From NCBI RefSeq assembly GCF_003434055.1, contig NZ_QVEX01000004.1:299831-363830 (forward strand): 64,000 nucleotides of DNA, read 5' to 3'. The notes beneath the pieces were generated by a model. It made no database searches and was not told the DNA's origin. It saw only the letters and a list, made by a program, of their open reading frames with translations. Of the stretch, positions 35,170 through 43,448 are shown piece by piece; within the stretch, counting starts at the first letter, position 1; the number at the start of each line of letters is the position of its first letter. The DNA comes from Enterocloster aldenensis (lineage in GTDB: Bacteria > Bacillota > Clostridia > Lachnospirales > Lachnospiraceae). A program made the translations under genes and the position numbers.

Positions 35170-36174
35170 ATGAAGAAACTGACAATTAATGAGATTGCTG
35201 AACGGGCGGGCGTATCCAAGACAACGGTATCCTTCTATCTGAATGGCAAGACCAACAAGATGTCCGAAGAGACAAAACAGAGGATACAGCATATCATTAA
35301 TGAGACAGGATATGAACCCAACGCAGCGGCCAGGGCCATGAAGGCCAAGAGCAGCGGGCTCATAGGCGTGATTCTTGGGGACAGTTCGGACGCCTACTGC
35401 GCCAGGGCCTTAAAGGGAATCGAGGACGCGGCCAGCGCCCAGGGATATCAGATCATGATGGGGAACAGCGGCCTTGCCTTCCAACAGGAAAAGGATTATG
35501 TGGAGCGTATGTTAAAGCTGGGCGCGGAAGGCTTCATCATCCAGTCCACTTACCGGTTCGGCATGCTGGCAGGCGATTTGGAGAAAAAGAAAAAACCCAT
35601 TGTCTACCTGGATGCAAAACCCTATGATTTTAAGGGAAGATATGTAAAAAGCAATAATTATGACTGCGTCTACCAGGTCATTACCGAGTGCATAAAAAAA
35701 GGATATGAGGATTTCCTGATGATATCCGATGGGGAGGCGGCAATCAGCGTGGGCTTTGAGAACACCCAGGGATATAAAGACGCCCTTCAGGATGCGTGCA
35801 GGGACGGCGGCACCCAGTATCTGCAGGATGGGGTCAAGTCGGCCCAGGTATATGGGATGCTGAAGGAAAAGGTGGATTTAAGCAGAAAGACCCTGATTTA
35901 CGTGGCCAGTCCGGGCCAGCTTCAGGTGGTATACCAGGCAATCCGCAATTATCCGGACTATATGGGCCTGTTCCCGGACACCTTGGGCCTGGTGGGCTTT
36001 GACGTGGAGGGCTGGACCAGGATGACCACGCCCGCCATATCGGCAATCATCACCCCTGCTTATCAGGAAGGGGTCAGGGCCATGGAAGAGCTGGTGGATG
36101 TGCTGGACGGTAAGAAGCGTGAAGGCGATGTGGTTTTTAAGAATATTGTTAAATGGAGGGAGACAACCCTCTGA
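35170..36174 (+). CDS. LacI family repressor of the glycosaminoglycan operon (RegR-like)
   Basis: 334 residues from the ATG at 35170 (GGTGGAGG upstream). The N-terminal helix-turn-helix reads TINEIAERAGVSKTTVSFYL, with hinge NAAARAMKAKSSGLIGV, followed by a periplasmic-binding-type ligand domain (IGVILGDSSDAY ... GLVGFDVEGWTRMTTPAIS in part). It is the last gene of the cluster, in the place of regR in the pneumococcal hyaluronan locus as I recall it. The perfect palindrome at 29001-29014 is its likely target. The inducer should be a disaccharide or its product; unproven. Confidence 0.87.
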   Translation: MKKLTINEIAERAGVSKTTVSFYLNGKTNKMSEETKQRIQHIINETGYEPNAAARAMKAKSSGLIGVILGDSSDAYCARALKGIEDAASAQGYQIMMGNSGLAFQQEKDYVERMLKLGAEGFIIQSTYRFGMLAGDLEKKKKPIVYLDAKPYDFKGRYVKSNNYDCVYQVITECIKKGYEDFLMISDGEAAISVGFENTQGYKDALQDACRDGGTQYLQDGVKSAQVYGMLKEKVDLSRKTLIYVASPGQLQVVYQAIRNYPDYMGLFPDTLGLVGFDVEGWTRMTTPAISAIITPAYQEGVRAMEELVDVLDGKKREGDVVFKNIVKWRETTL

Positions 36175-36189
36175 ATATGCGGCTGTGTG

Positions 36190-36227
36190 CGGCGGGACGG
36201 ATGGTATGGCATGAATCCGTCCCGCCG
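36190..36227. terminator. Strong GC hairpin without U-tract after the LacI gene
   Basis: CGGCGGGACGGAT (36190-36202) pairs perfectly over 13 bp with ATCCGTCCCGCCG (36215-36227), loop of 12. No T run follows on either strand, so it may stabilise the 3' end or stop transcription only weakly. It lies between the convergent lacI-type and ECF S genes. Confidence 0.5.
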
Positions 36228-36287
36228 CCGTCCGCTGGTAAGATGCAGGAATTGCAGCCGATGCAGGGATTGCTGCCTGCCTGCTCC

Positions 36288-36806
36288 TTAGGCAGCCATG
36301 GCTGTTTCAAGGGGCCGGCGAAGCACCGGATAAAGAGCGCATGCGATGATCAGCCCGCCAGCGCCCTGGACCAGGTTGGAAGGAACGCTGGCCAGGGCTG
36401 CTCCTAATCCGTAGAGGAATATTTCGCAGAAGAAATATCCTCCTGCCACCAGCGCCATGTCAATCACGCCGCAGGCAGCGGCGGCAAGGTAACCGTGCTT
36501 TCCCTGGGCCGTAACGCTGCGGTAAAGATGGCTGCAGGAAAATGCCACCAGTCCTTTTATGATGAATGTAATGGGTACATAAATAAAATACCCTCCCAAT
36601 AGGTCCGCCATGCAGGAACCGATCCCGGCTGCCAGAAATGCCTCGGCAGGCCCCATGAAGATCCCGCAGAGGATGACAACTGCGTCGCCGGGATGGATAT
36701 AACCGCCCGTGGCAGGGGTGGGGATGCGGATTGACATGGTGGCCACACAGGCCAGGGCGGCAAAGAGGGCACACATGACAAGTTTTTTTGTTGATAAGCG
36801 TTCCAT
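36288..36806 (-). CDS. ECF-type transporter S component, substrate unknown
   Basis: 172 residues, ATG after AAAGGAGG. Five to six membrane helices; TMSIRIPTPATGGYIHPGDAVVIL (core IPTPATGGYIHPGD) and GIGSCMADLLGGYFIYVP are signatures of the small-molecule-binding S subunits of energy-coupling-factor vitamin transporters. The shared energising module (EcfA/A'/T) is not in this window. The exact vitamin cannot be read from the sequence, and no riboswitch precedes it: its upstream region is a terminator hairpin and a short -10-like TATAGT. Confidence 0.8.
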   Translation of the reverse strand: MERLSTKKLVMCALFAALACVATMSIRIPTPATGGYIHPGDAVVILCGIFMGPAEAFLAAGIGSCMADLLGGYFIYVPITFIIKGLVAFSCSHLYRSVTAQGKHGYLAAAACGVIDMALVAGGYFFCEIFLYGLGAALASVPSNLVQGAGGLIIACALYPVLRRPLETAMAA

Positions 36807-36850
36807 AATACAGATACCTCCTTTTTGTTTACTGGTACCTACTATAATGG

Positions 36851-36904
36851 AAAAGTGGACTGAGCAAAATATCCAGTTGATGATATTTTGACCAGTCCAC
36901 TTTT
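36851..36904 (-). terminator. Two-part hairpin terminator after the HAD gene
   Basis: A 12-bp outer stem (AAAAGTGGACTG / CAGTCCACTTTT) and a 9-bp inner stem (CAAAATATC / GATATTTTG) are separated by a 2-nt bulge on each side. On the minus strand it follows the HAD stop by 12 bp and ends in TTTT. It is symmetrical and could act in both directions. Confidence 0.8.
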
Positions 36905-36916
36905 GCTGAACAGATC

Positions 36917-37564
36917 CTAGTCAGGGCATCCGTCCCGGAACCATTTTTCCATGTCCCCCGGCGACACGAAACGGAAGGTGGAAGGGATGCCGTCCGGATT
37001 ATGGCAGCCCCACAGGGCCAGGGCGCTGTCCGTGCCGGCGGATTGGGCGCATTCCATGTCATAGACACTATCCCCCACATAGAGCACCTGGGATGGAAGG
37101 AGGTCATTCATCCATAAATATGCATTCATGGGTTCGGGGCCGGGTTTGTGATGGACCGTATCATCTGCCGTGATCACACATTGGAAATATCCCCCAATTC
37201 CGAAGGGAATGAAGGTGGTCTCATATTGGCGGGCGGTCTTGGAGGTTATGATGCCCAGGCCATGGCCCTGGGTCTTTAGATACTCCAGCAAAGGCAGGAT
37301 GCCTTCATAAACATAGGCCGTGTGCTGATAGGCGTTCATATATTTTTCCCACAAAGGATAAATCTTAAATATTAATTCCGGGGATTGGATGCCAAGGACC
37401 TCAAAGGCCTTCATGCCAGGAATGCCAAGCACCGGCGTCAGCTGCCCCACCTCCCGGTGCTCCCCGGTCACTTCCCTGAGGGCTTTCTGCAGGCTGTGGA
37501 GTACGGCGGCCGTGGTATCAATCAGCGTGTTGTCAATATCAAATACAATATGTGGATATCTCAT
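36917..37564 (-). CDS. HAD family hydrolase (phosphoglycolate phosphatase-like)
   Basis: 215 residues, ATG after AAGGAGG. HAD motif I FDIDNTLID (residues 8-16), motif II ITSKT, motif III K with GPEP, motif IV YVGDSVYDMECA. The helical cap falls between motifs I and II. This subfamily dephosphorylates small phosphorylated metabolites (sugar phosphates, phosphoglycolate, nucleotides); the substrate is unknown. It lies 50 bp downstream of the ROK gene in the same direction and may be co-transcribed with it. Confidence 0.87.
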   Translation of the reverse strand: MRYPHIVFDIDNTLIDTTAAVLHSLQKALREVTGEHREVGQLTPVLGIPGMKAFEVLGIQSPELIFKIYPLWEKYMNAYQHTAYVYEGILPLLEYLKTQGHGLGIITSKTARQYETTFIPFGIGGYFQCVITADDTVHHKPGPEPMNAYLWMNDLLPSQVLYVGDSVYDMECAQSAGTDSALALWGCHNPDGIPSTFRFVSPGDMEKWFRDGCPD

Positions 37565-37614
37565 AGGAACCTCCTTAAGTGAAACAATGGTTGACGGTAT
37601 GGATCTGGCCCGGT

Positions 37615-38589
37615 TCAGGAATGCCTTCGGGCCACGGCAAACAGTCCGTTTTCATAATCCTCCTGGTAACTGCGGGACAGTTCAATGGCCGGCAGGGCCT
37701 TGGCCGGCATAAGGGCGGCGCAGCTGCGCCGTATCTGGTCCAGCTTTCCTTCCAGGAGAGGGTGCCAGTACAGGACAATCATGGCCGGATTGACGGTAAA
37801 CGTATAAATCTGGATCAGCCTGGTATAAAGCTCTGTTACATCCATGGTTTTGGGATGGCGTCCCAGCTCTTCCCAATACGGTTCCATGAAGGGAAGGAAG
37901 GCGGGTTCGCAGAAACCGGAAGTACCGGCCCAAAGCCTGTTGTCAATCACCATGCCTCCTCCCATGCCGCAGCTGCCCATGTACAGGGTGATGAGGGAAT
38001 CGGCCCTGAAGCGGTAGCTGTTCCAGCAGCCCATGGTCAGATAGTTCATATCATTGTCCAATACCACGGGAACGGGGGTGAGGGATTTAAAATGTTCCGT
38101 CAGGTTAATGCCGTGCAGGCATGGGAAGGATCCGGATTCCTCCACCATGCCCCGGCTGACCAGGGCGGCAATCCCCACTGCGGCAGCCTTAAGCTGTCCG
38201 TACCTTCCTGCAATGTCAAGGATAAGGCGGTCCAGCTTTTCAAGGGAAAAGCCCTGGAATGAAACCTCTGCCTGCTCCACGGTTTCTTTATCCAGGTTTT
38301 TAAGGCTCCAGCGCATGTGCCCGTCCTCCACCTGAATCAGAAGAAAGAGGCGGTAATCCGGGTTCAGCCGGTAGTGACATGGGCACCTCCCGCCGGTGGA
38401 AGTGCCCATGCCCTGGGTAAGGACTTCGCCGCTGGCGCCAAGCTCCTCTAACAGGCGGGTGACCGTGGGGAAACTGAGCCCCAGCTGCCGGGCCACCTGG
38501 CTTTTTGAGACCGGACCCTCCTGCTCCATGAATGCCCGGATCCGTTCTGTGTTAATCTGTTTGATTGATACGGAATCTTCTGTTTTCAT
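37615..38589 (-). CDS. ROK family transcriptional regulator
   Basis: 324 residues. An N-terminal winged helix (RIRAFMEQEGPVSKSQVARQLGLSFPTVTRLLEEL; core SKSQVARQLGLSFPTVTRLL, about 27-46) precedes a ROK fold with the phosphate/Asp motif VVLDNDMNYLTMG and the Gly-rich TLYMGSCGMGGGMV. The usual ROK zinc motif (CxCGxxGCxE) and catalytic DxGxT are absent (the region reads AGTSGFCEPAF), so it is a regulator rather than a sugar kinase. The ligand is presumably a sugar. An AT-rich palindrome just upstream may be its own operator. Confidence 0.85.
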   Translation of the reverse strand: MKTEDSVSIKQINTERIRAFMEQEGPVSKSQVARQLGLSFPTVTRLLEELGASGEVLTQGMGTSTGGRCPCHYRLNPDYRLFLLIQVEDGHMRWSLKNLDKETVEQAEVSFQGFSLEKLDRLILDIAGRYGQLKAAAVGIAALVSRGMVEESGSFPCLHGINLTEHFKSLTPVPVVLDNDMNYLTMGCWNSYRFRADSLITLYMGSCGMGGGMVIDNRLWAGTSGFCEPAFLPFMEPYWEELGRHPKTMDVTELYTRLIQIYTFTVNPAMIVLYWHPLLEGKLDQIRRSCAALMPAKALPAIELSRSYQEDYENGLFAVARRHS

Positions 38590-38611
38590 CTAAAACCCCC
38601 TTTGGGTGGAG

Positions 38612-38641
38612 ATATTAATATGCTTTTTAATATAATATTAA
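38612..38641. promoter_or_regulatory. Palindromes upstream of the ROK gene (candidate operator)
   Basis: TTAATAT-A-ATATTAA (38627-38641) is a 15-bp odd palindrome with perfect 7-bp arms; ATATTAATAT (38612-38621) is a second, shorter one. Both lie 23-52 bp before the ROK ATG (minus strand), among AT-rich sequence that could include a -10 box. ROK regulators of the NagC/Mlc kind bind AT-rich dyads of this type. Confidence 0.5.
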
Positions 38642-38797
38642 TAAGTTGATTCCATTAAAACACAAAATGTCAGGAAAGTCAACTGCCAGGTGAAATATTT
38701 CCGCCCCAGGCCAGGGGGCGTTTGAAAGTCTTGACAAATAAAACAGGAACGTATATTGTTACAGGGATAGTGGACAAAAGAGTGGAGGCATACAGAT

Positions 38798-39742
38798 GTG
38801 GAAAACCTGATATTCAGCTTAAATGCAACAATTCCGATTTTTATACTGATGGTGCTGGGGGTATTATTCAGGAAGGCGGGACTGATGGACGGCCCTTTTG
38901 TGGACCGGATGAACCAGTTCGTGTTTAAGGCCGCGCTTCCGGTCCTGCTGTTTGAAGATCTGGCCAATTCTGATTTTTCCCATGTCTGGGATACAAGATT
39001 CGTGCTGTTCTGTTTTGGGGTTACCCTGATTGGGATTGTCCTGGCGGCATGTATCTCCATGATGCTTAAGGATAAGGGGCTTCGGGGGGAATTCATCCAG
39101 GCGTCCTACCGCAGCAGCGCAGCCCTTTTGGGGATTGCGTTCATTAAGAATATTTACGGAAACGCAGGCATGGCCCCGCTTATGATTATAGGGAGCGTTC
39201 CCCTTTACAATACGATGGCGGTCCTGATATTGTCCTTCACAAGACCTGGTCAGGGGAAAATGGACGGACAGGTCCTTTTACGCACGGTCCGCGGCGTCTG
39301 CACCAACCCGATCATCCTGGGAATCCTGGCCGGCATGCTGTGGTCCGTCACAGGCATCCCGCAGCCTGCGGTCATGGAAAAAACCGTGTCAAGCCTGGCG
39401 GCCGTGGCCACTCCCCTGGGCCTTATGGCCATGGGCGCGTCCTTTGACTGGGAAAAGGCCCTCAGAGCCATGGGACCGGCCCTCTGGGCGTCAGCCATCA
39501 AACTCCTGGGACTGACCGCTGTTTTCCTGCCCGTGGCTGTGATGGCCGGGTTCCGCAATGAACAGCTGGTTGCAATCCTGGTGATGCTGGGATCCGCAAC
39601 CACGGTGAGCTGCTTTGTCATGGCCAGGAACATGGGACATGAAGGTGTCCTTACATCCAGCATCGTGGCGCTTACCACCTGCGGCAGCGCTTTTACACTG
39701 ACCTTATGGCTTTATGTCATCCGGTCCATGGGGCTGATATGA
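38798..39742 (+). CDS. AEC family transporter
   Basis: 314 residues, GTG start after GTGGAGG. Ten helices in two halves of five, the auxin efflux carrier layout; NATIPIFILMVLGVLFRK at the start and FVFKAALPVLLFEDLA are typical. Central loop is short. AEC members move organic acids or amino acid derivatives such as malate. EamA follows 16 bp later, suggesting a two-transporter operon. Substrate not predictable. Confidence 0.88.
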   Translation: MENLIFSLNATIPIFILMVLGVLFRKAGLMDGPFVDRMNQFVFKAALPVLLFEDLANSDFSHVWDTRFVLFCFGVTLIGIVLAACISMMLKDKGLRGEFIQASYRSSAALLGIAFIKNIYGNAGMAPLMIIGSVPLYNTMAVLILSFTRPGQGKMDGQVLLRTVRGVCTNPIILGILAGMLWSVTGIPQPAVMEKTVSSLAAVATPLGLMAMGASFDWEKALRAMGPALWASAIKLLGLTAVFLPVAVMAGFRNEQLVAILVMLGSATTVSCFVMARNMGHEGVLTSSIVALTTCGSAFTLTLWLYVIRSMGLI

Positions 39743-39758
39743 TGAAAGGGGAATCTGT

Positions 39759-40625
39759 ATGAAGGCAAGATTTGAGATTGTATTTTCCATGGCGGCATTT
39801 GGCACCATTGCGGTGTTTGTAAGGAACATAGGCCTGCCTTCCGGGGAAGTGGCGCTGTACCGGGCGGTCATTGCTGCCCTGGCCCTGTTCCTGTGGCAGC
39901 TGTGTACCCGTCAGACCGTCAGATGGCAGGATGTGAAAAAAGAGCTGCCCCTGCTGTTTGTATCAGGGGCAGCCATGAGCGTGAACTGGATCCTGTTGTT
40001 TGAAGCTTATAAGTATACCACGGTAGCCATGGCAACCCTGAGCTATTATTTCGCACCGGTCATCGTGACAGTGGCAAGCACGGTTTTATTCAGGGAAGGG
40101 CTGACAGCAAAGCAGATATCCTGCTTTGTCATGTCCACCCTGGGTCTGGTCATGGTCATCGGGGTCAGCGGCGGGGGCGGCAGCCATGACCTGCTTGGGA
40201 TCCTGCTGGGGCTGGGGGCCGCGGTATTCTACGCGGCCGTGGTCCTGATAAACAAGGGCATCCGGCGCGTATCCGGCCTGAACCGGACCTTTATGCAGTT
40301 CCTGGCAGCCATATTGGTAATGACGCCGTACATATCCATGACAGGCGGTTCCCATCTGGCTGGACTTGACATGACAGGCGCCGTGAACCTGATGGTGGTA
40401 GGGGTATTCCATACCGGAATCTGTTATTGCATGTATTTCTCCTCCCTGCGGTATCTGAAGGGGCAGGAGGCGTCCATATTAAGCTACATTGACCCGGTGG
40501 TGGCGGTCATCCTATCCGTGGCAGTGCTCCATGAGCCGGTATCGCCCCTTCAGGCCGCCGGGGGATTCATGATCCTCGGGTTTACTGTCCTGAACGAGTG
40601 GGACGGCGCAGCGCTGCGCAGATGA
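39759..40625 (+). CDS. EamA/DMT family transporter
   Basis: 288 residues, ten membrane helices in two EamA repeats. First repeat: FGTIAVFVRNIGLPSGEVALYR; end of the repeat LSYYFAPVIVTVASTVLFRE; second repeat ends LSYIDPVVAVILSVAVLHE, the characteristic paired PVxxxxxxxxxxxE motif of the drug/metabolite transporter superfamily (RhaT/YdcZ-like exporters). Probably exports amino acids or metabolites. Same direction as and close to the AEC gene; the 3' end converges on the asparaginase gene, 19 bp away. Confidence 0.88.
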   Translation: MKARFEIVFSMAAFGTIAVFVRNIGLPSGEVALYRAVIAALALFLWQLCTRQTVRWQDVKKELPLLFVSGAAMSVNWILLFEAYKYTTVAMATLSYYFAPVIVTVASTVLFREGLTAKQISCFVMSTLGLVMVIGVSGGGGSHDLLGILLGLGAAVFYAAVVLINKGIRRVSGLNRTFMQFLAAILVMTPYISMTGGSHLAGLDMTGAVNLMVVGVFHTGICYCMYFSSLRYLKGQEASILSYIDPVVAVILSVAVLHEPVSPLQAAGGFMILGFTVLNEWDGAALRR

Positions 40626-40644
40626 CAGGGATCCGGCCGGCCAT

Positions 40645-41658
40645 TCAGTGCTGGCCGTTGTTCCAGAGCACGTCCCGGTTGATCGTCCCATAGAACAGCC
40701 TTCGTATTTCATCCGGATCCCTGGTCTGTCCAAGAATCCACATGGTTTTGGTGACCACTGCCTCCAGGGTCATGTCGTAAGCCTCCAGAAGGCCGAATTC
40801 CTGTTTGATATTCCGCCCCACCTCGTATACGGACATATTGCTGCCCTCGTTGGTGACCTGGGTGGTCATAATCACGGTTTTGCCGCGGCCTGTCCAGTGT
40901 CCGATGGCACGGTAGTAATCGCCCTTCTCATAGGAGGGAAGGCCGCCCACGCCAAAGGATTCTATGATAAGGGCGTCAAAGTGCCCGGCCATATAGTCCA
41001 GAAGGGACGTATCCGTGGAAGGAATCAGCTTCATGAGGCCTACATTGGAATCCAGTCCGTGGAAGAACCTGACCGGTTCCGTGTTCCTGTCCTTGTCATC
41101 CAGATAGAATATGACATGGTCGTCCTGGATGACGGCCACATTGGGGAAGTTGATGCTGGAAAATGCATGATAGCTTTTGGTGCGCTCCTTTTTCCCCCTG
41201 GTGCCGGCAATGACTTTTCCGTCAAACACGATATTCACATCATGGGCCCTGGGGTCGGAGGCAAAGCGCAGGCTGTCGGCCAGATTGGTCCGGGCGTCCG
41301 TGTTCTCCATATCAATGGGTCTTTGGGAGCCGGTAATCACAATGGGCTTCCTGGAATGCTGGATCAGGTAGGACAGGGCGGCTGCGGTATAGGCCATGGT
41401 GTCCGTGCCGTGGGTGATTACGAAACCGTCATACCGGTCGTAATGGGCTTCAATGGCAGATGCGATGGTCAGCCAGTGGGACGGCTGGATGTTGGTGCTG
41501 TCAATGTTCAGGATCTGGATGGTATCAATCTGGCAGTAGGTCCTGCTGTCAGGCACATAAGACAGGATTTCCTCCGATGTGATGACCGGCTTTAAGCCGT
41601 TTTCCGTGCGCTTGCAGGCAATGGTCCCTCCGGTGCCCAGCATGAGGATGCGTTTCAT
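40645..41658 (-). CDS. ansA: Asparaginase, type I (cytosolic)
   Basis: 337 residues from the second ATG of ATGACCATG, because AGAGGG is 8 bases from it but only 2 from the first. Active-site motifs: LGTGGTIA (Thr near residue 12) and ITHGTDTMAYTAAAL with the second catalytic Thr-Asp-Lys group. No signal peptide, hence the cytosolic AnsA-like type. It hydrolyses L-asparagine to aspartate and ammonia. Ends convergent with the EamA gene; no operon partner on the same strand. Confidence 0.92.
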   Translation of the reverse strand: MKRILMLGTGGTIACKRTENGLKPVITSEEILSYVPDSRTYCQIDTIQILNIDSTNIQPSHWLTIASAIEAHYDRYDGFVITHGTDTMAYTAAALSYLIQHSRKPIVITGSQRPIDMENTDARTNLADSLRFASDPRAHDVNIVFDGKVIAGTRGKKERTKSYHAFSSINFPNVAVIQDDHVIFYLDDKDRNTEPVRFFHGLDSNVGLMKLIPSTDTSLLDYMAGHFDALIIESFGVGGLPSYEKGDYYRAIGHWTGRGKTVIMTTQVTNEGSNMSVYEVGRNIKQEFGLLEAYDMTLEAVVTKTMWILGQTRDPDEIRRLFYGTINRDVLWNNGQH

Positions 41659-41887
41659 GGTCATGTCCCTCTTTTCTTTTGTTTTCCATAGTATATCCCT
41701 AAATTAAAAACATATAATAATTAACTGTAACAGGTTTCCTGTTCTGTTTACAATTATATTAAGAATAATATAAATTTACAATCCCTTGATTGCTTTTAGG
41801 CGTATCTATGATAGAATATCAGTATAACCAATTTTCTCCAGAGTCACTGTACCTGTTGGCAAACAAACTCTAAGAAGGGGGATTCAT

Positions 41888-42346
41888 ATGTCTGTTGCGT
41901 GGCTTATAGCATTTGTTGTATTTCTGGTAGTGGAGGGCATGACTGCATCCCTTACCAGCATCTGGTTTGCAGGAGGGGCGCTGGCCGCCCTGGTGGTGCA
42001 GGTCTGCGGAGCGCCTTTAAGGCCCCAGCTTGCGGTGTTTGTAATTGTTTCATTCGTACTGTTCATGATGGTGCGTCCGTTTACAACCAGGTATCTTCAC
42101 AGGAAAAAGACAGATACCAATGTGGACAGTTTTGCCGGCCGCAAGGCAGTTGTGAAGGAACGGATTAATAACGAGGCCGGTACCGGATCAGCCATATTGG
42201 CTGGCGAGACCTGGCTTGCAAGGGCGGCCGGGGAAGGAGAGGTATTTGAACCCAATACGGTTGTGGTCATAACAGCTGTCAGCGGTGCAAAACTGATTGT
42301 AAAGGCTGCTGAGCCGGAACATAAAGTGGAAAATAAAACAAACTAA
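41888..42346 (+). CDS. NfeD-like membrane protein
   Basis: 152 residues. Two or three membrane helices (WLIAFVVFLVVEGMTASLTS, FVIVSFVLFMMVRPF) are followed by a soluble OB-fold domain (FAGRKAVVKERINNEAGTGSA ... ARAAGEGEVFEPNTVVVITAV). This is the short NfeD form without a protease domain. NfeD proteins are nearly always encoded beside an SPFH/stomatin partner, and the next gene is one. They are thought to act together at membrane microdomains. ATG after AGAAGGGGG. Confidence 0.88.
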   Translation: MSVAWLIAFVVFLVVEGMTASLTSIWFAGGALAALVVQVCGAPLRPQLAVFVIVSFVLFMMVRPFTTRYLHRKKTDTNVDSFAGRKAVVKERINNEAGTGSAILAGETWLARAAGEGEVFEPNTVVVITAVSGAKLIVKAAEPEHKVENKTN

Positions 42347-42372
42347 AGGACAACAACTTAAGGAGGAGTAAT

Positions 42373-43323
42373 ATGTTTGGTGCAATCGGAGGTTTTCTCG
42401 TTTTTATCATCATCGCTGTCATTATCCTGTTCATCCTGTCCTCGTGCATCCGGATCGTACCCCAGGCACAGGCGCTGGTGGTGGAACGTCTTGGCGCGTA
42501 TCAGGGCACATATGGCGTGGGAATCCATTTCCTGATCCCGTTTTTTGACCGGGTTGCCAAGAAGGTGAACCTGAAGGAACAGGTGGAGGACTTCCCGCCC
42601 CAGCCTGTCATTACCAAGGATAACGTAACCATGCAGATTGACACCGTGGTATTCTTCTATATAACGGATCCCAAGATGTATGCTTATGGCGTGGAACGCC
42701 CGCTGCTGGCCATTGAGAACCTGACAGCCACCACCCTGCGTAATATCATTGGTGATCTGGAGCTGGATCAGACACTGACATCCAGGGAAACCATTAACGC
42801 CAAAATGCAGGAGTCCCTGGATATTGCCACGGATCCCTGGGGCATCAAGGTGACCAGGGTGGAGCTTAAGAATATCATCCCGCCCGCGGCCATCCAGGAA
42901 GCCATGGAAAAGCAGATGAAGGCAGAGCGTGAACGCCGTGAATCCATCCTCAGGGCCGAGGGCGAGAAGAAGTCCATGGTCCTGGTGGCAGAGGGACACA
43001 AGGAATCCGCGGTACTGAACGCGGAAGGCGAAAAGAGGGCTGCCATCCTCGCGGCAGAGGCAGAGAAGGAAAAGAAAATCAGGGAGGCGGAAGGCCAGGC
43101 AGAAGCCATCCGTTCCGTGCAGCAGGCAACAGCTGACGGTATCCGCTATATCAAGGAAGCGGGCGCGGACAATGCCGTGCTCCAGTTAAAGAGTCTGGAA
43201 GCCTTCCAGGCAGCTGCCAACGGTAAGGCCAACAAGATCATCATCCCTTCGGATATCCAGGGGATTGCGGGGCTGGTGAAGTCCATTGCCGAGGTTGCGG
43301 CAAAGGATGAGGCCGCGGAATAA
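42373..43323 (+). CDS. SPFH domain/stomatin-like (paraslipin) protein
   Basis: 316 residues, AAGGAGG before the ATG. A single N-terminal membrane anchor (GGFLVFIIIAVIILFILSS), the SPFH domain (about 28-190: VPQAQALVVERLGAYQGTY, PITKDNVTMQIDTVVFFYI in part) and a long Glu/Ala-rich coiled coil (about 190-260, EGEKKSMVLVAEGHKESAVL). The form matches QmcA/HflK-like paraslipins. It oligomerises in the membrane with the NfeD partner encoded upstream; role in membrane quality control is established for the family only in outline. Confidence 0.92.
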   Translation: MFGAIGGFLVFIIIAVIILFILSSCIRIVPQAQALVVERLGAYQGTYGVGIHFLIPFFDRVAKKVNLKEQVEDFPPQPVITKDNVTMQIDTVVFFYITDPKMYAYGVERPLLAIENLTATTLRNIIGDLELDQTLTSRETINAKMQESLDIATDPWGIKVTRVELKNIIPPAAIQEAMEKQMKAERERRESILRAEGEKKSMVLVAEGHKESAVLNAEGEKRAAILAAEAEKEKKIREAEGQAEAIRSVQQATADGIRYIKEAGADNAVLQLKSLEAFQAAANGKANKIIIPSDIQGIAGLVKSIAEVAAKDEAAE

Positions 43324-43372
43324 ATTCCGGTAGACAAAAATGGAAATATGATATAAGATGAGAATTGACAGT

Positions 43373-43412
43373 AGTGCCCATCAGCGTATTTTGACTGATG
43401 GGTGCTATTTTA
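43373..43412 (+). terminator. Terminator after the SPFH gene
   Basis: AGTGCCCATCAG (43373-43384) and CTGATGGGTGCT (43395-43406) form a 12-bp stem with two G-U pairs, followed by ATTTTAT. Confidence 0.8.
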
Positions 43413-43448
43413 TCTGAAATAAAGAATATGATTGGGTGAGGTTGGGTT

